Positions 20,045-30,167 of a stretch of 64,000 bases of DNA are shown in pieces. The stretch covers positions 48,220,086 to 48,284,085 of the forward strand of contig CP154955.1 of assembly GCA_039621445.1 (NCBI GenBank). The letters run 5' to 3'. The position numbers and the translations under genes are program-made. Numbering within the stretch: the first letter of the stretch is position 1; every line of letters begins with the position of its first letter. The notes below the pieces were generated by a model. That model was not told the origin of the DNA. It worked only from the letters and a program-made list of their open reading frames with translations, and did not search any database. The DNA is from Euglena gracilis (lineage: Eukaryota; Euglenida; Euglenophyceae; Euglenales).

Positions 20045-22210
20045 TTAGCTGCAGATTTTCTGCATCCTCTCGGCCAGCTTCTTTGCATCCTCCTCGTCGG
20101 CGAACTGGAAGAAACGGTGAGCCTCCTTCATCAGCATCTCGCCTGCCCAATGGCCCGTTTGGGCATGCTGTGCTCTGAGGACTTTGCCCACCAGGCCCGT
20201 TGGCACGCACCAGACCCCATCCTTCAGGAGCCTCTTGTGTTCAACCCGGTAGCCCTTGGGCCACGGGTCACCGATCTTGGTGACGTGCCACACGGTTTGC
20301 CATCTGGGGCACTTCTCGTAGTGCGGTCCCCAGTCCATGGTGTAGATGTCGATGTCCTCCTCGGCGTCTGCGGGGTCGGTGATGGGATGATCAGGGGCAG
20401 ATGTGGTTGGGGAGGATGTTGGGATGTCGGGTGATGATGAGGATGGTAAGGGTGCTGGGATGCAGGAAGACGGAGGTTGCGGCCGCATGATAGAGGTGTC
20501 GGGATGTTGATGGGGCGATGAGGTTGTTGGGTCGGCGGTTGATGTTGTGGCATCCTTTTCCTTTGGTGTTTCTGCTGTGGGTGCTGTGATTTCCACCACG
20601 TCCTCCTCGTCCTCCACTGAGTCCTTGGCTGATTTGCTGCTGGTCTGTGGGACTGCTGGCTTTTCGTTTTTCTTTGGCATGCTGCTGGCTTCTCTGGTGG
20701 GTCTGGTGGGTCTTGGTGTGTCTTGATGTGCCGGGCTTGGCGTCTCCATGTCGGTGGACCCCTTGGCTGTTGGTGCTGGCTGGTTCTTTTTCATCTGTGC
20801 TCGGGTGGTCACTGCCACTTCGGTGTTCTCGGTGGTTTTGTGCTTGAGTCGTATGATGCATACTTGCTTTTCTTCGGTGGCTGTGTCGATTGGGTGAGTG
20901 GCCCTTGGACACGATCTCTCCTCTTCCTTCTCCTTCTGGATTTGCTTTTGCATTTCTTTCGTGTCTTGATCGGTGCCATGCCAGGTGATGTCCTTGAAGC
21001 CTTGGCTGGCGGGATATGCCCATCTTGAGAGCGCATCTCCGATGGTGTTTGCTTGGCCTGGCACATGGATGACTTCCAGCCGGAAGTTGTTGAGCTTTGC
21101 ATGCCACCTTGCTCGGCGGCCTTGTGGGCCGACTCCTGCGACATGCTCTTTGTACCACCCTTGTAGGCTCTTGTGGTCTGTCAGCACCAGCACCTCGTTG
21201 TCCAGAATGTACGGCGCCCACTTGTCCAGGGCGGAGACGATTGCATACGTCTCCTTGTCCCTGGTGTCCCACTTCTGCCGTTGGCCATCGGTGAGCTTGC
21301 GGCTCATGAAGGCCACGGGGATGGAGGCACCTGGCTTGATGTCCGCGAGGGACGGGAGTCCTTCCACCAGTGGGAACTGCTCCAGCGCCGCACCCACCGC
21401 ATAGTCCGATGCATCTGTCCGAAGGACAAACGGCTTGGTGGGGTCCATGTGGTACAGCTCGAGGTCCGCCACGAGTGCCTGCTTCAGGCGCTCGAATGCC
21501 TTCTCTTCCTCCTTGGTCCATGTCACCGGGTGTTTGCTGCCTGCTTTGGCGAGCTCCCGGGGCAGCTTCAGCTTTTCCTGCAGCGGTGCCGCATATTCGG
21601 CGAACATTCGCACGTATCCGCTGTAATAATTGCACAGCCCCAAAAATGCCCGGAGGCTGGAGACGTTCTTGGGCAGCTCCCACTTCTGGACAGCTGCCAG
21701 CTTCCCTGGGGCTGGCGACCTTCTTCCTCCTCCCAGCACATGGCCGACAAACTCCACTCGGCGCATGAACAGCTTCACCTTCTTGGGGTCCGAGACCCAC
21801 TTGTCGCGCTCGAGGGCTGCCAGCGTCTCCCGGACATCTGCGGCATGGGCCTTCAGGAAGTCTTCTTCCGATTGGCCGACTTTTCTTTTGGTGTAGATGA
21901 TGATGTCATCAAAGTACGGCCTTGAGTGCCTTTGCAGTCCGGCACACGTCGCATCGATGTCCCGTTGCAGCTGTGCTGGGCCCACATTGACCCCTTGTGA
22001 GGCCACGGTCCACTGCCACAGGCCGCCCGGCATTTGGATGTTGGTGATTGGCCCGGACTCGGCGGCAAGGGCGACTTGATGGAAGGCATCCCGGAGGTCC
22101 ACTGTGCTGAACAGCTCACATCTTGCTTGCTCGGCCACGATCTCCTCGGTGAGGGGCAGCGGGTAGCTGTCCGGCTGCAGCTGCTTCGTGGTGAACGCAT
22201 AATCGCACAC
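20045..22210 (-). pseudogene. Element 2 reverse transcriptase, RNase H and integrase zinc-binding part
   Basis: In order: RT with DSYPLPLTEEIVAEQ, FSTVDLRDAFHQV and the catalytic YFDDIII (near 21905); the connection with YSGYVRMFAEYAAPLQ; RNase H starting VLRTDASDYAVGAAL (near 21420), with LTDHKSLQGW and GDALSRWAY; a long Ser/Thr/Pro-rich linker; and the integrase N-terminal H-x-H region HAQTGHWAGEM. The frame ends KICS-stop, and the next codon is Cys. The TAA therefore sits inside the CxxC of the HHCC finger and is probably a nonsense mutation. The start of RT is in another frame (22236-22466). Confidence 0.85.
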
Positions 22211-22235
22211 CAGTCTCCACTTCCCGCTTTTTCTT

Positions 22236-22466
22236 TTTTATTGGGAAGGCGGCTGCCCTCCATGGACCCCTCCCGGGTTTCAGCTTGCCGTCCTTTCGGC
22301 ACTCTGCATCCATTTCCCTCAGGGCATCATGCCTTTCTCCTCTCAGGTGGATCACTCTGCCCACCACTGGCACTGCACCTGGCTTCAGCCTGAGCACGGC
22401 CTTGCCATGCGTCCCTCTTGCTGGGGGATTTGGCCACACTCTTTCCCGGAAGACGCGTCCTGCGTA
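22236..22466 (-). pseudogene. Element 2 RT N-terminal segment between a stop and a frameshift
   Basis: In frame with the methyltransferase-protease frame but after its TAA (22467-22469). Reads LRLKPGAVPVVGRVIHLR, then GRGPWRAAAFPIKKKK, which is the RT fingers region. The frame is lost at an A/T run near 22230, beyond which the next RT segment (VCDYAFTTKQLQP) is in the neighbouring frame. The break is most simply a slippage indel. Confidence 0.7.
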
Positions 22467-24716
22467 TTAATCCAGGATTTCTTGCCGGAGCTTGGATGCC
22501 AATGGATCTGGATGCCCGTCGTCTGACTGCACCACGCCTCTGATTTCCACCCGCTCGCCCTGCACTTGGAGGATGTGCCTTGCTGCTTCCTGGAGTGCCT
22601 CGTTGTCGGAGATCTCCTCATCCGACGCACCTTCATCCTCCTCGGCTTCATGGACCTCTCCGGGGATGCACATCCGCATCTTCTTCACGAATGCCAGCAT
22701 TTGCTCCTCCACATCTTCTTCTTCTTCCCACAGACACTCTTCTTCCTCTTGATGTCGTGTTGCCGTTGATGACAGGGGCTGCTGGAGGGGATGTTGGGTT
22801 GAGGATGCTGGGGGTGGTTGCGGCTCCTGCTGGGTGACCACTGCTGCTGTCGATCTTCCTTGTCCTTGGACGGTGCTGTTCTTTTGCGCCCACAGCACCC
22901 ACCGTGGCGGATCATGCAGCTGGAGTGCATCTCTCCACGGCTGCACGTCGAGGTGGTTGACCTTCAACCACGGATATCCGAGGATGAGGTCGCACCCGAT
23001 GTCCCCGTCGTGTGCGGTGACGGTGCTGCTCCACTGGCTGCCCACTGGCACGCCTTCTTCGCTCCTTGCCTCGAAGGAGAGAGTGATGGTGGCCTCATTC
23101 TTTCCTCCGTTGAGCTCTTCGCCACTCACTGTCTTTAGCAGCAGCGGCTTGCTGGACTGCGTGAAGCAGGCTTCTGGCAGCAGGTCCCTCCGGCAGAGAG
23201 ACGTCTGGGCTCCGGTGTCGATGAGTGCTTTTGCTTGGTAGCACTCACCATTGGCTTCCATGGTCACTTCCAGCAGCAGCTGGCATCCGCCTCCTCTCCT
23301 TTGCATCCTGCCCACTCGAAAGCGGGCCGGCTTTACGTGCCACGGCTTGATGGTCACCTCTTGCACTTTGCTGTTGGACACTGCTCCTTCTGCTTCGGTT
23401 GCTGCTTGTGGTCCTGTGCCTTGGCACAGGTACTCCACCACGCCGCTTGGGATTCTGTACGCCTCCTCTCGTGACACTCTGTGGGGGCACCTGCCTCCCA
23501 GCTGGAACCGGTGGCGCCGTCTTCCTTTGTCCCCTTGCACCGAGCTTTTGCATCGGCCATCGCACAGCACGTCGGTGAGGTCCCTGGCCATCTCCTTCGG
23601 TAACCAGAACCGGGTGGGTTTCCGGTAGCCGAAGTCTTCAAACATGCAGTAGTCGACGTCCACGAAAGCCAGGTCTCGGACTACTCGCCTCCTGCGGAGC
23701 AGCCCGTGCCGGGGATTCTCGATCCACCACTTCGCCGGAGCGAGGTACTGGATGATCTCCCTTGTCTTCCTCACCACCGCATCTGCTTCCCTCAACCGCC
23801 TCGGCCTTGTCGTCATTGCCGACGAGTACTCGGTGCATGGTGGGGATGCTGCCACCAGATCGAAGTCACCAGGGGAATACTGCTGCCAGTACTCCCATCG
23901 CCGGATGTCTGCCACCACATCGGGATGCCACCGGGAGTCCCAGTCGACACTCACGACATGGTAGCCCATTGCCTCGAGGGCCCGGCGGACACTGCCCGTC
24001 CCGGAGAACAGGTCCAGTGCCCAGAGCTCGCGTCCGCGGCTCTGCTGGTGCTTCTCTTCTTTTGCTTCTGGCGTCACTGAGCCTGGAGGCACGGATGTGG
24101 ATGTGGCTTGGGTGATGTTGCTGGATGTTGGATGTGGATGCGGTGTTTCTTGTGGTAGATGTTGCCTTGATCCTTCTTGAGGCGGTTGTGGTTGATGCTG
24201 GGAATCGCTTGGTGGTTGGTGTTGTTGGTGGGGATGCGGCGATGTAGAAGTCGGTTCCAGTGGAGGTTGTTGTTGAGGTGGATGCTGAGACGAAGATGAA
24301 GGTTCTTGTGGGAGAGGTAGCGGGGTGTTTCCTTGTGATGATGATGGCGGTTCGAGTGGCGGCTGTAGTGGCAGTGGATGTCGCGAAGTAGATGACGGTT
24401 CCCGTGGGTGATATCGTTGATGAGGATGTCGCTTTGATGACGGTTCCAGAGGCAGCTGTCGTGGTGATGCAGATGACGGTCCTGGTGGGAGTTGTGGTTG
24501 ATGTGGATGCTGTTGAGATGACGAAATCGGTTCTCGTGGCGGTTGTAGCGATTGTGGATGTTGCGGAGGAGATAACGGTTCCTGTGGGCGATGAAGTTGG
24601 TGTGGGTGTCGCTGAGATGACGGAGACGGTTCTCGTGGTGGCAGCCGCGAAGGTGGGTGTCGCGAAGAAGATGAAGGTTCTGGTGGACGATAATGTTGGG
24701 GTGGATGTCGCTGCAA
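22467..24716 (-). CDS. Element 2: C5-cytosine methyltransferase fused to aspartic protease
   Basis: A frame of 749 codons. Residues 1-200 are low-complexity His/Pro/Gln/Ser repeats (PPEPSSSSQ-like). At about 23560-24040 is a C5-MTase catalytic region: motif I LDLFSGTGSVRRALEAMGYH, an acidic VVSVDWDS turn, motif IV SPPCTEYSSA with the catalytic Cys (23826-23846), motif VI WWIENPRHGLL, then GYRKPTRFW. No clear target-recognition domain is visible. Downstream, ALIDTGAQTSLC (near 23213) and CDLILGYPWL mark a retropepsin-like protease. The frame ends with TAA before RT. Such enzymes may methylate the element's own DNA; that role is inference. Confidence 0.8.
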   Translation of the reverse strand: MQRHPPQHYRPPEPSSSSRHPPSRLPPREPSPSSQRHPHQLHRPQEPLSPPQHPQSLQPPREPISSSQQHPHQPQLPPGPSSASPRQLPLEPSSKRHPHQRYHPREPSSTSRHPLPLQPPLEPPSSSQGNTPLPLPQEPSSSSQHPPQQQPPLEPTSTSPHPHQQHQPPSDSQHQPQPPQEGSRQHLPQETPHPHPTSSNITQATSTSVPPGSVTPEAKEEKHQQSRGRELWALDLFSGTGSVRRALEAMGYHVVSVDWDSRWHPDVVADIRRWEYWQQYSPGDFDLVAASPPCTEYSSAMTTRPRRLREADAVVRKTREIIQYLAPAKWWIENPRHGLLRRRRVVRDLAFVDVDYCMFEDFGYRKPTRFWLPKEMARDLTDVLCDGRCKSSVQGDKGRRRHRFQLGGRCPHRVSREEAYRIPSGVVEYLCQGTGPQAATEAEGAVSNSKVQEVTIKPWHVKPARFRVGRMQRRGGGCQLLLEVTMEANGECYQAKALIDTGAQTSLCRRDLLPEACFTQSSKPLLLKTVSGEELNGGKNEATITLSFEARSEEGVPVGSQWSSTVTAHDGDIGCDLILGYPWLKVNHLDVQPWRDALQLHDPPRWVLWAQKNSTVQGQGRSTAAVVTQQEPQPPPASSTQHPLQQPLSSTATRHQEEEECLWEEEEDVEEQMLAFVKKMRMCIPGEVHEAEEDEGASDEEISDNEALQEAARHILQVQGERVEIRGVVQSDDGHPDPLASKLRQEILD

Positions 24717-25380
24717 AGATGAAGACAGTTCTCGTGGTGGCGGCTGCTATGACGGATGTCGTGATGTGGATGACGGTTCTCGTGGAAGTTGTGGTTGGTG
24801 TGGATGTGGCTTAGATGATGGAGTCGGTTCTCGTGGCGGCAGCGGCGATGGTAGATGAAGGTTCTGGTGGATGTTGACGTTGGAGTAGATGTCGCTCTGA
24901 TGATGATGCGGGTTTGTGGGGTAGCTGCTGTCGAGGTAGTTGTTGCGGTGAAGATGAAGGTTCTGGTGGGAGTGGTCGTTGGGGAGGATGCAGCTTGGAT
25001 GATGGTGTCGGTTCTAGTGGCGGCGGCTGCAGTCGGGGTCGGGGTTCGGATGTCCGTTCTGGTGGGAGATGTCGTTGGAGGAGATGTTGGGATGGGGATG
25101 ACGGTTCTTGTGGATGATGCCGCTCGTGGGGTGGCTGCTGCGGGTTACATGTCCGTTCTGGTGGGAGATGTCGATTGTGGAGATGCTGGGGTGGAGGTGG
25201 CGGTTCTTGTGGCGGATGATGCTCGTGGTGCTGCATCAGCGGGTTAGAGGAGCGTTCTGGTGGGAGCTGTTGATGGTGGGGATGTTGGGGTGGAGATGAC
25301 GGTTCTTGTGGCAGATGATGCTCGTGGGGTGGCTGCCGGGTTTCCGGTCGCTTGTTGTCGGGCTGTTGTATGGCTGTTAG
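24100..25380 (-). repeat. Degenerate coding-scale tandem repeats (His/Pro/Ser/Gln-rich)
   Basis: About 1.2 kb of imperfect 33-48 bp units. On the minus strand they read as PPEPSSSSQHPPQ-like peptides in more than one frame (24811-25236 in one frame, 24130-24716 in another). They bridge gag and the methyltransferase; repeat-mediated indels probably explain the change of frame. Confidence 0.65.
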
Positions 25381-25879
25381 GCTTCTTGGGTGCTCTTCTT
25401 GTGGTGGATGCCGGTCGGTGTCGCGCGGTGGATGTTGCTTTCTTTGGGGTAGGTGTTGCTTTTCTTGTTGTGGATGCCGATTGGTGTCGCGGGGAGGGTG
25501 TTGTGTGGTAGATGTTGACCCTTGAGGTGGTTGTCGCGATGAGGTTGTCGTTTCCTTCTTACTTCCTTTTCCCCTTGGAGTGGTTGTTGTTCTTCGTTGT
25601 TGATCTTTGCCATTTCCTTGGCATAGATCTCTCCCCTTCTTCCTTCCTTCCCTTTGCGCCTTGATCCTTGTCGGGTTGTGTCATCGGAGGTGATTGCCTT
25701 GGCTTGCGGTTTCTTTTCTTTTTCTCCACCACCTGCCATCCTTCCTCCTCTCGATGCCTGGACAGGGTGGTGGGGCACACCTGCACGGTTCTCACCTCGT
25801 GCACTTCCTCCTGCCGGTCTCCGGCTCGGGGTTTTGACTGCCTGCCCAGGCCTCCTCCCCTAGGGCCTGGGCGGCCCCT
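25377..25879 (-). other. Element 2 segment between gag and the repeat region
   Basis: A basic, low-complexity open stretch (KKPQAKAITSDDTTRQGS, GRRGEIYAKEMAKINNEEQQ) overlapping the end of gag in another frame. It may be the N-terminus of the pol frame before the repeats. No domain is recognised. Confidence 0.35.
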
Positions 25880-28800
25880 TCACTCCTCCCACTCCTCCAC
25901 TGCGGCGACACTCCTCCCTCGGCCGCCGTCTTTTCCTCCTTTGCCTTTTCCATCTCCCTTTCCTTTGCTCTTGCCTTTCTCATCGCCTTTGCCTTTGCCA
26001 CCCTTGTCTTGTCCACCACCTTTGCCATCTCCTCCCTTTGACCATTGTGGGTTGCCTTTTCCTTTGCCTTTGGCATCCCATGAGTTGTTCCACGACGCTC
26101 CGCCTTGGTACGGGGCATTCTGCCACTGTCCCGATGATGACCACTCTGGTTGTCGATCTCCTCCCTTCACCGCCGGTGGCGGTGACGGTGCACTTTGGGT
26201 GGGCTGTGGTCCGGGTTGCACCGTGCTTGTCGGTTGCTCCTCCTTCTTCTCAGACACCTTTGGAGGTGTCGGGGGCCTCTTATCTTGCCGTTTGTTTCCC
26301 TTGCCCACTTGCCGGACAGCTTCTTCCTCTTCTTCTTCCGCACCATCCCACTCTGCATCCACTTCCCGGTGCCACCGCGGCTGTGGCCGATGGTCTTGCC
26401 TTTGGGGGCCGGAGCTTTGCTGCGGCTCGGGCGCGTTGGCGATCCGCTGCTCCGTTCGGAGCCAACGAGTCATCAGCTCGTTGATTTCTTTCGGCCCCAA
26501 CTCCGCATTGTCCGGGGAGACCTTGACAACGCTCCCGCCTTGGAGCCGCTGCCGGTCATAGAGCATTTTGATGGCATGCCGATGCTCTTCCCCTTGCGGC
26601 GTCACCTTCACTCGCTTGCCGAACCGTCGCACGGCAAGTGGTCTCAGCCCGGTCTCCGCCAGCACCATGTTCTCCACCTCCTCTGTGGCCACATCGATTG
26701 GCAGCCCATCGAGCACCAAGGTGCCCCTCTCTGTCCTTTTGTCCTCCTCCATCGCCAGCTTTCTTCGCCACGGATCCCTTGGGATCGCATTCATCAACAG
26801 GCGACTCAGTTCTGCATCACTGACATCGCCAAGTTGCCCACCCAGGGTCATCATCTGTGCGTAGAGCTCACGCCACGACTTCTCTGTTGGCTTGCCCGCA
26901 TGCGCCATCTTCAGCCGGTGGAGCTTGCGGCGGAGGACCTCCTTGTCTTCCGCCCCGAACTCCAGGTCGAGGCGCGCCCAGTACTCTTCGTACCCGAGGT
27001 CCGGATTGGCTTCCAGCTCCTGGTCCACCAGGAGAGCCCCGGCCTCGTCGAGTGCACTTCGCAGCAACGCCAATCGCTGTGCATCGGTCATTGCTGGCAT
27101 CAGCCCTTCCGTTTCTCGTAGAAACGGAATCCACTTTCTTCTCCACATTGGCCAGTCCTCTGCAATCCCGCTGAACCTTCCGGGATGTCTGCCGCTGATG
27201 GACTCCAGGAGTTGTGGGGGTAGGAGTTGGAGTTGTGGACTGACGGTGTGTGCTTGCACTGGGGCGATGGTCACTTCCACCCCCCGCACCGCCGTTCCGG
27301 TTGTGCTCCTGGGTGGCTGTGTCACTTGCGTCATTGGCATCACTGCTTGTACTGGGATTGATGTCACTGCTTCACTTTGCACCATTGATCGCGTGCTCTT
27401 TCTTGCCAACCTGAGCTCCGGTCGCACCGCAACCGAAGATTGTTGTCGTGCTTGTATTTCTGGGTACGGTTGGGACGGGAATGTGTGGACCTCTGCACGT
27501 TGACGGACTTCTTCACGGGGGATGTGTGGTTCCTGGATGGGCGTTGTTGTGCTGAGCTGTAGCCGTGCGACTTGTCTCGCCAGATCTTGCACTTCTCGCT
27601 CCATCTGTTCACTGCTGCTCACATTGGGGCGTGATTGTTGCCGGATTAGCTGGATGTCCCTCTGTATTTCCCTGAGCTGTGTCTTTGTCTCCTTGATGGC
27701 CTTGGAGAACGCTCCCTCCCCATGGAGCACTCTCTCCCGCAACTGTTGGATGCCGTCCTCCACCTCTTCCGTTGATTGGAGTGGTTGTTGTGGGAGTTGA
27801 AGTCGTTTGATCTCCTCGTGCATCTTGTTCTCCACCCGCTCCATGGCCCTTGCCAGTGCTTCGTCCGCCACCTCGACCTTCTTGCTCAGCTGGAGAAGGT
27901 CTCTGTCCTTCTCATCTTTGGCTCGGGCCATGGAGGTCTCCAGGGCTTGTACCCTGGCCCCAAGGTGGTGGAAGTCGTGCACCTGGATCTCGAGCTTCCG
28001 GACGTACTCCGTCGTCTCGCGCTTGAACTGCTTGTTGTTCTGCTCGAGGGCCTGCACCTTGAAGATCAGATCCTGGATGAGAGTGTCGGATGTGGTCGGT
28101 TGTTGGAGTTGCGTTGTCTGTTGTTTTTGCTTCATCTCCTGGATCTCCTTTGCCATCACCGCCACCTGTGTCTGTTGTGCTTGTTTCATTGCCTCCACCT
28201 CCTTCTTGATCTCTGCCACTTCCTCCACCGTTGCCCGTTTCAGTCGGTCTTTCGATTGTTCGATTTCTTGGATCCGCACTGTCATTCTGTTCATTGCTAC
28301 CTCCATCTCCGGGTTCTGGAGCGGTTGTTGTGGTTTTGGTGATCCTTTTACTGCTTGCTGCTCGTGTTCGCGCCGCATCATTTCCACTAGGGACCGGATG
28401 TCGCTGTTTCGCGTCACTGTTTCCATCTTGATCTGCTCCTTCACCATTTGGACCTCGCTTTCAACGACGGTGATTCGCGCATCGTGTTTGCTGATTGCGT
28501 GTATTGTCGCGGTGTCGATGGCTGCACCCTTGGAGGATGATGATGATGCCGCCTCGGTCTTGATCTGCTCCTTCAACCCTTGGACATCTCGTTCCACCAT
28601 CGCGAAGTGAACTTCGTGCTGTGTGATCGCGGTTTGCGCAGCACTCGCGGCTTCGTGTAGCGTTGTGGCCTCTGCCGCGCATCGCATCGAAACGTCATAC
28701 GCACGCGTTGCTTGCTCGCGGATGAGATTGACTGCGGTGTCGCACGCGGTGATCTGTCGTTTGACTACCTCGGTGTCTTGTTGTTGTTGCGCCGCCATCG

Positions 28801-29674
28801 CCTTGATGTCGTTGAGCATCTTGTCCTGCTTGTAGTCACCCTCGGTAGGCCACCATCCTCCTTCAGACCCCCAAGGTTCCCACCGTTGTTCCTCCCACTG
28901 CTCCTGCTCCTCTGTCTCCTCTGCTCCCCCTTCCTCTGGGGAGAGTCTCGGGACATTCTGGGGCCGGGGAGTGGTCCCAGAGGAGAACGGGGTTCGCAGC
29001 CCCATGTCTCGGCTCCCTTGGGGGGGCTGCGGTCCGTCGGTTGGGTCCGGGACGTCGGATGTCGGGGAGGAGTAGGATGGGGGATGAGGGCTGAAGGATG
29101 GGGGATGTGGGGTGTATGAGGAGGAGGGTGGGGGACGGATGGAGAAGATGGAGGGATGGTTTGGGTCGGAGTCGGTGAGGGAGAAGGGTGGAGGCAGCAC
29201 TGATGGGGCTTCATCGAGCGACTGGAACGGGGGGAAAAGGGGATTTCCTGTTGACTTTCCTTTCCGTGGGGTGGGGGTTCGATCCCGAGGGCTATCGAGA
29301 TCAAAATCATTTGTACTTGGGGACAGCAGGGCTAGGGCTGTGCATTGGGCATCCCCGTGGGGGCTACCACGGAGATGTGATGGGGGGCCCCCGTAGGGGA
29401 TTGCGGGCATCGCTGGGGTGGGGTCGCCGAGTGCTGGGCCTCGGCCGGTGATCTGAAGGTTCACCTCAGAGTGGGCCGCGAGGAATGGGTTGTTGTGTGG
29501 GGTAGGGTCATAAGCCTCTGCTACCAGTTTCCCAGGGGGGGTCCCGGTCTCGCTGGGGTTCCGGCAGGGTGGGTCCCGGGTCACGGATCCGGCGAGGGGG
29601 GGTGCGCGGGTGGGCTCAGCCCCCACGGAGGCCCTGGGAAGCTCCGTGGGTGCTTGGAAAGGGTTGGGATCCAT
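25880..29674 (-). CDS. Element 2 Gag-like protein, 1264 aa
   Basis: Starts at ATG 29674 inside the 5' LTR, with an in-frame TAA two codons upstream, and reads through the primer site (GKLVAEAYD). A Pro/Ser-rich N-terminus is followed by long coiled-coil heptads (about residues 290-720). Then comes a capsid-like domain with FSGIAEDWPMWRRKWIPFLR, YEEYWARLDLEFG and SWRELYAQMMTLGGQL, typical of retrotransposon gag. The C-terminus is Lys/Gly-rich (KGKGDEKGKSKGKGDGKGKG) in place of a CCHC zinc knuckle, probably the nucleic-acid binding part. Gag would form the particle. The frame is intact. Confidence 0.8.
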   Translation of the reverse strand: MDPNPFQAPTELPRASVGAEPTRAPPLAGSVTRDPPCRNPSETGTPPGKLVAEAYDPTPHNNPFLAAHSEVNLQITGRGPALGDPTPAMPAIPYGGPPSHLRGSPHGDAQCTALALLSPSTNDFDLDSPRDRTPTPRKGKSTGNPLFPPFQSLDEAPSVLPPPFSLTDSDPNHPSIFSIRPPPSSSYTPHPPSFSPHPPSYSSPTSDVPDPTDGPQPPQGSRDMGLRTPFSSGTTPRPQNVPRLSPEEGGAEETEEQEQWEEQRWEPWGSEGGWWPTEGDYKQDKMLNDIKAMAAQQQQDTEVVKRQITACDTAVNLIREQATRAYDVSMRCAAEATTLHEAASAAQTAITQHEVHFAMVERDVQGLKEQIKTEAASSSSSKGAAIDTATIHAISKHDARITVVESEVQMVKEQIKMETVTRNSDIRSLVEMMRREHEQQAVKGSPKPQQPLQNPEMEVAMNRMTVRIQEIEQSKDRLKRATVEEVAEIKKEVEAMKQAQQTQVAVMAKEIQEMKQKQQTTQLQQPTTSDTLIQDLIFKVQALEQNNKQFKRETTEYVRKLEIQVHDFHHLGARVQALETSMARAKDEKDRDLLQLSKKVEVADEALARAMERVENKMHEEIKRLQLPQQPLQSTEEVEDGIQQLRERVLHGEGAFSKAIKETKTQLREIQRDIQLIRQQSRPNVSSSEQMEREVQDLARQVARLQLSTTTPIQEPHIPREEVRQRAEVHTFPSQPYPEIQARQQSSVAVRPELRLARKSTRSMVQSEAVTSIPVQAVMPMTQVTQPPRSTTGTAVRGVEVTIAPVQAHTVSPQLQLLPPQLLESISGRHPGRFSGIAEDWPMWRRKWIPFLRETEGLMPAMTDAQRLALLRSALDEAGALLVDQELEANPDLGYEEYWARLDLEFGAEDKEVLRRKLHRLKMAHAGKPTEKSWRELYAQMMTLGGQLGDVSDAELSRLLMNAIPRDPWRRKLAMEEDKRTERGTLVLDGLPIDVATEEVENMVLAETGLRPLAVRRFGKRVKVTPQGEEHRHAIKMLYDRQRLQGGSVVKVSPDNAELGPKEINELMTRWLRTEQRIANAPEPQQSSGPQRQDHRPQPRWHREVDAEWDGAEEEEEEAVRQVGKGNKRQDKRPPTPPKVSEKKEEQPTSTVQPGPQPTQSAPSPPPAVKGGDRQPEWSSSGQWQNAPYQGGASWNNSWDAKGKGKGNPQWSKGGDGKGGGQDKGGKGKGDEKGKSKGKGDGKGKGGKDGGRGRSVAAVEEWEE
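29515..29526 (-). other. Element 2 primer binding site
   Basis: Reads TGGTAGCAGAGG on the minus strand directly after the 5' LTR. This is the complement of the 3' end of eukaryotic initiator methionine tRNA (CCTCTGCTACCA), 12 of 12 bases. Confidence 0.9.
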
Positions 29675-30167
29675 TTTTTAGTATTCCCGGCGGCGGGGTG
29701 GAGGGGGGTGCCTCCTGCGATGCCTCTGGGGGTCTGCGGAGCCGCTTAGGTGGGCCCTCGCAGGGGGGGAAATTGAGGGGGGACAGAGGGGGGGCGGAAA
29801 AGCCTGGGTGCTAGGGGTTTTCAGGGGGTGCTTCCCACCCTTATAGCCACTTAGCCCAGCCAAATCCAGCAAGTACCTTTGAAATTGCCTTGGGGCGCAA
29901 GCAATTGGCCTGGTAGGCCAATTCCTTGAGGTTTTCTTTGATCTCCTTGAAGGTATTTTCTCCTTTTGCAGTTTCCTTTGGTTTCTTTGAAATCTTTCAA
30001 TTTGATTGAATTGAACAATTGAAACTTGAATTCCAATGCACAAATCAGATTGAATCCATGGAAACAAGGGAGCCTGCGGAAGGAAAATGCAGAAAGGGGG
30101 TGGTCAGGTAGTAGCGGAGGGTTCCGCTACTTTGTGTGCGCATGCGCTCAGGCCGCCGCCGCCCACA
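29527..30167 (-). repeat. Element 2, 5' LTR
   Basis: 641 bp, from TGTGGGCGG to CTGGGAAAC on the minus strand. It contains the gag start codon about 148 bp before its 3' end and a hairpin with 8-bp arms (GTAGCGGA...TCCGCTAC) near 30110. It is about 98% identical to the 3' LTR apart from two indels. Confidence 0.85.

Larger units (their letters stand above)
15311..30167 (-). mobile_element. Element 2: chromovirus with DNA methyltransferase (Ty3/Gypsy, 14.9 kb)
   Basis: Minus-strand LTR retrotransposon: LTR (29527-30167), initiator-Met-type primer site (29515-29526), gag (25880-29674), low-complexity region, methyltransferase-protease frame (22467-24716), RT/RNase H/integrase/chromodomain (18815-22466), 2.9 kb G/T-rich 3' region, polypurine tract, LTR (15311-15909). 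Integrase lies after RT, and a chromodomain is at the end, so this is a chromovirus rather than Copia. pol carries at least one in-frame stop inside integrase and several frameshifts. The LTRs differ at about ten sites plus indels, so the copy is older than element 1 and looks inactive. Confidence 0.9.

Noticed and set aside
15311-30167. Element 2 as a Copia-type element
   Set aside because: Integrase and chromodomain follow RT/RNase H, which is Ty3/Gypsy order.
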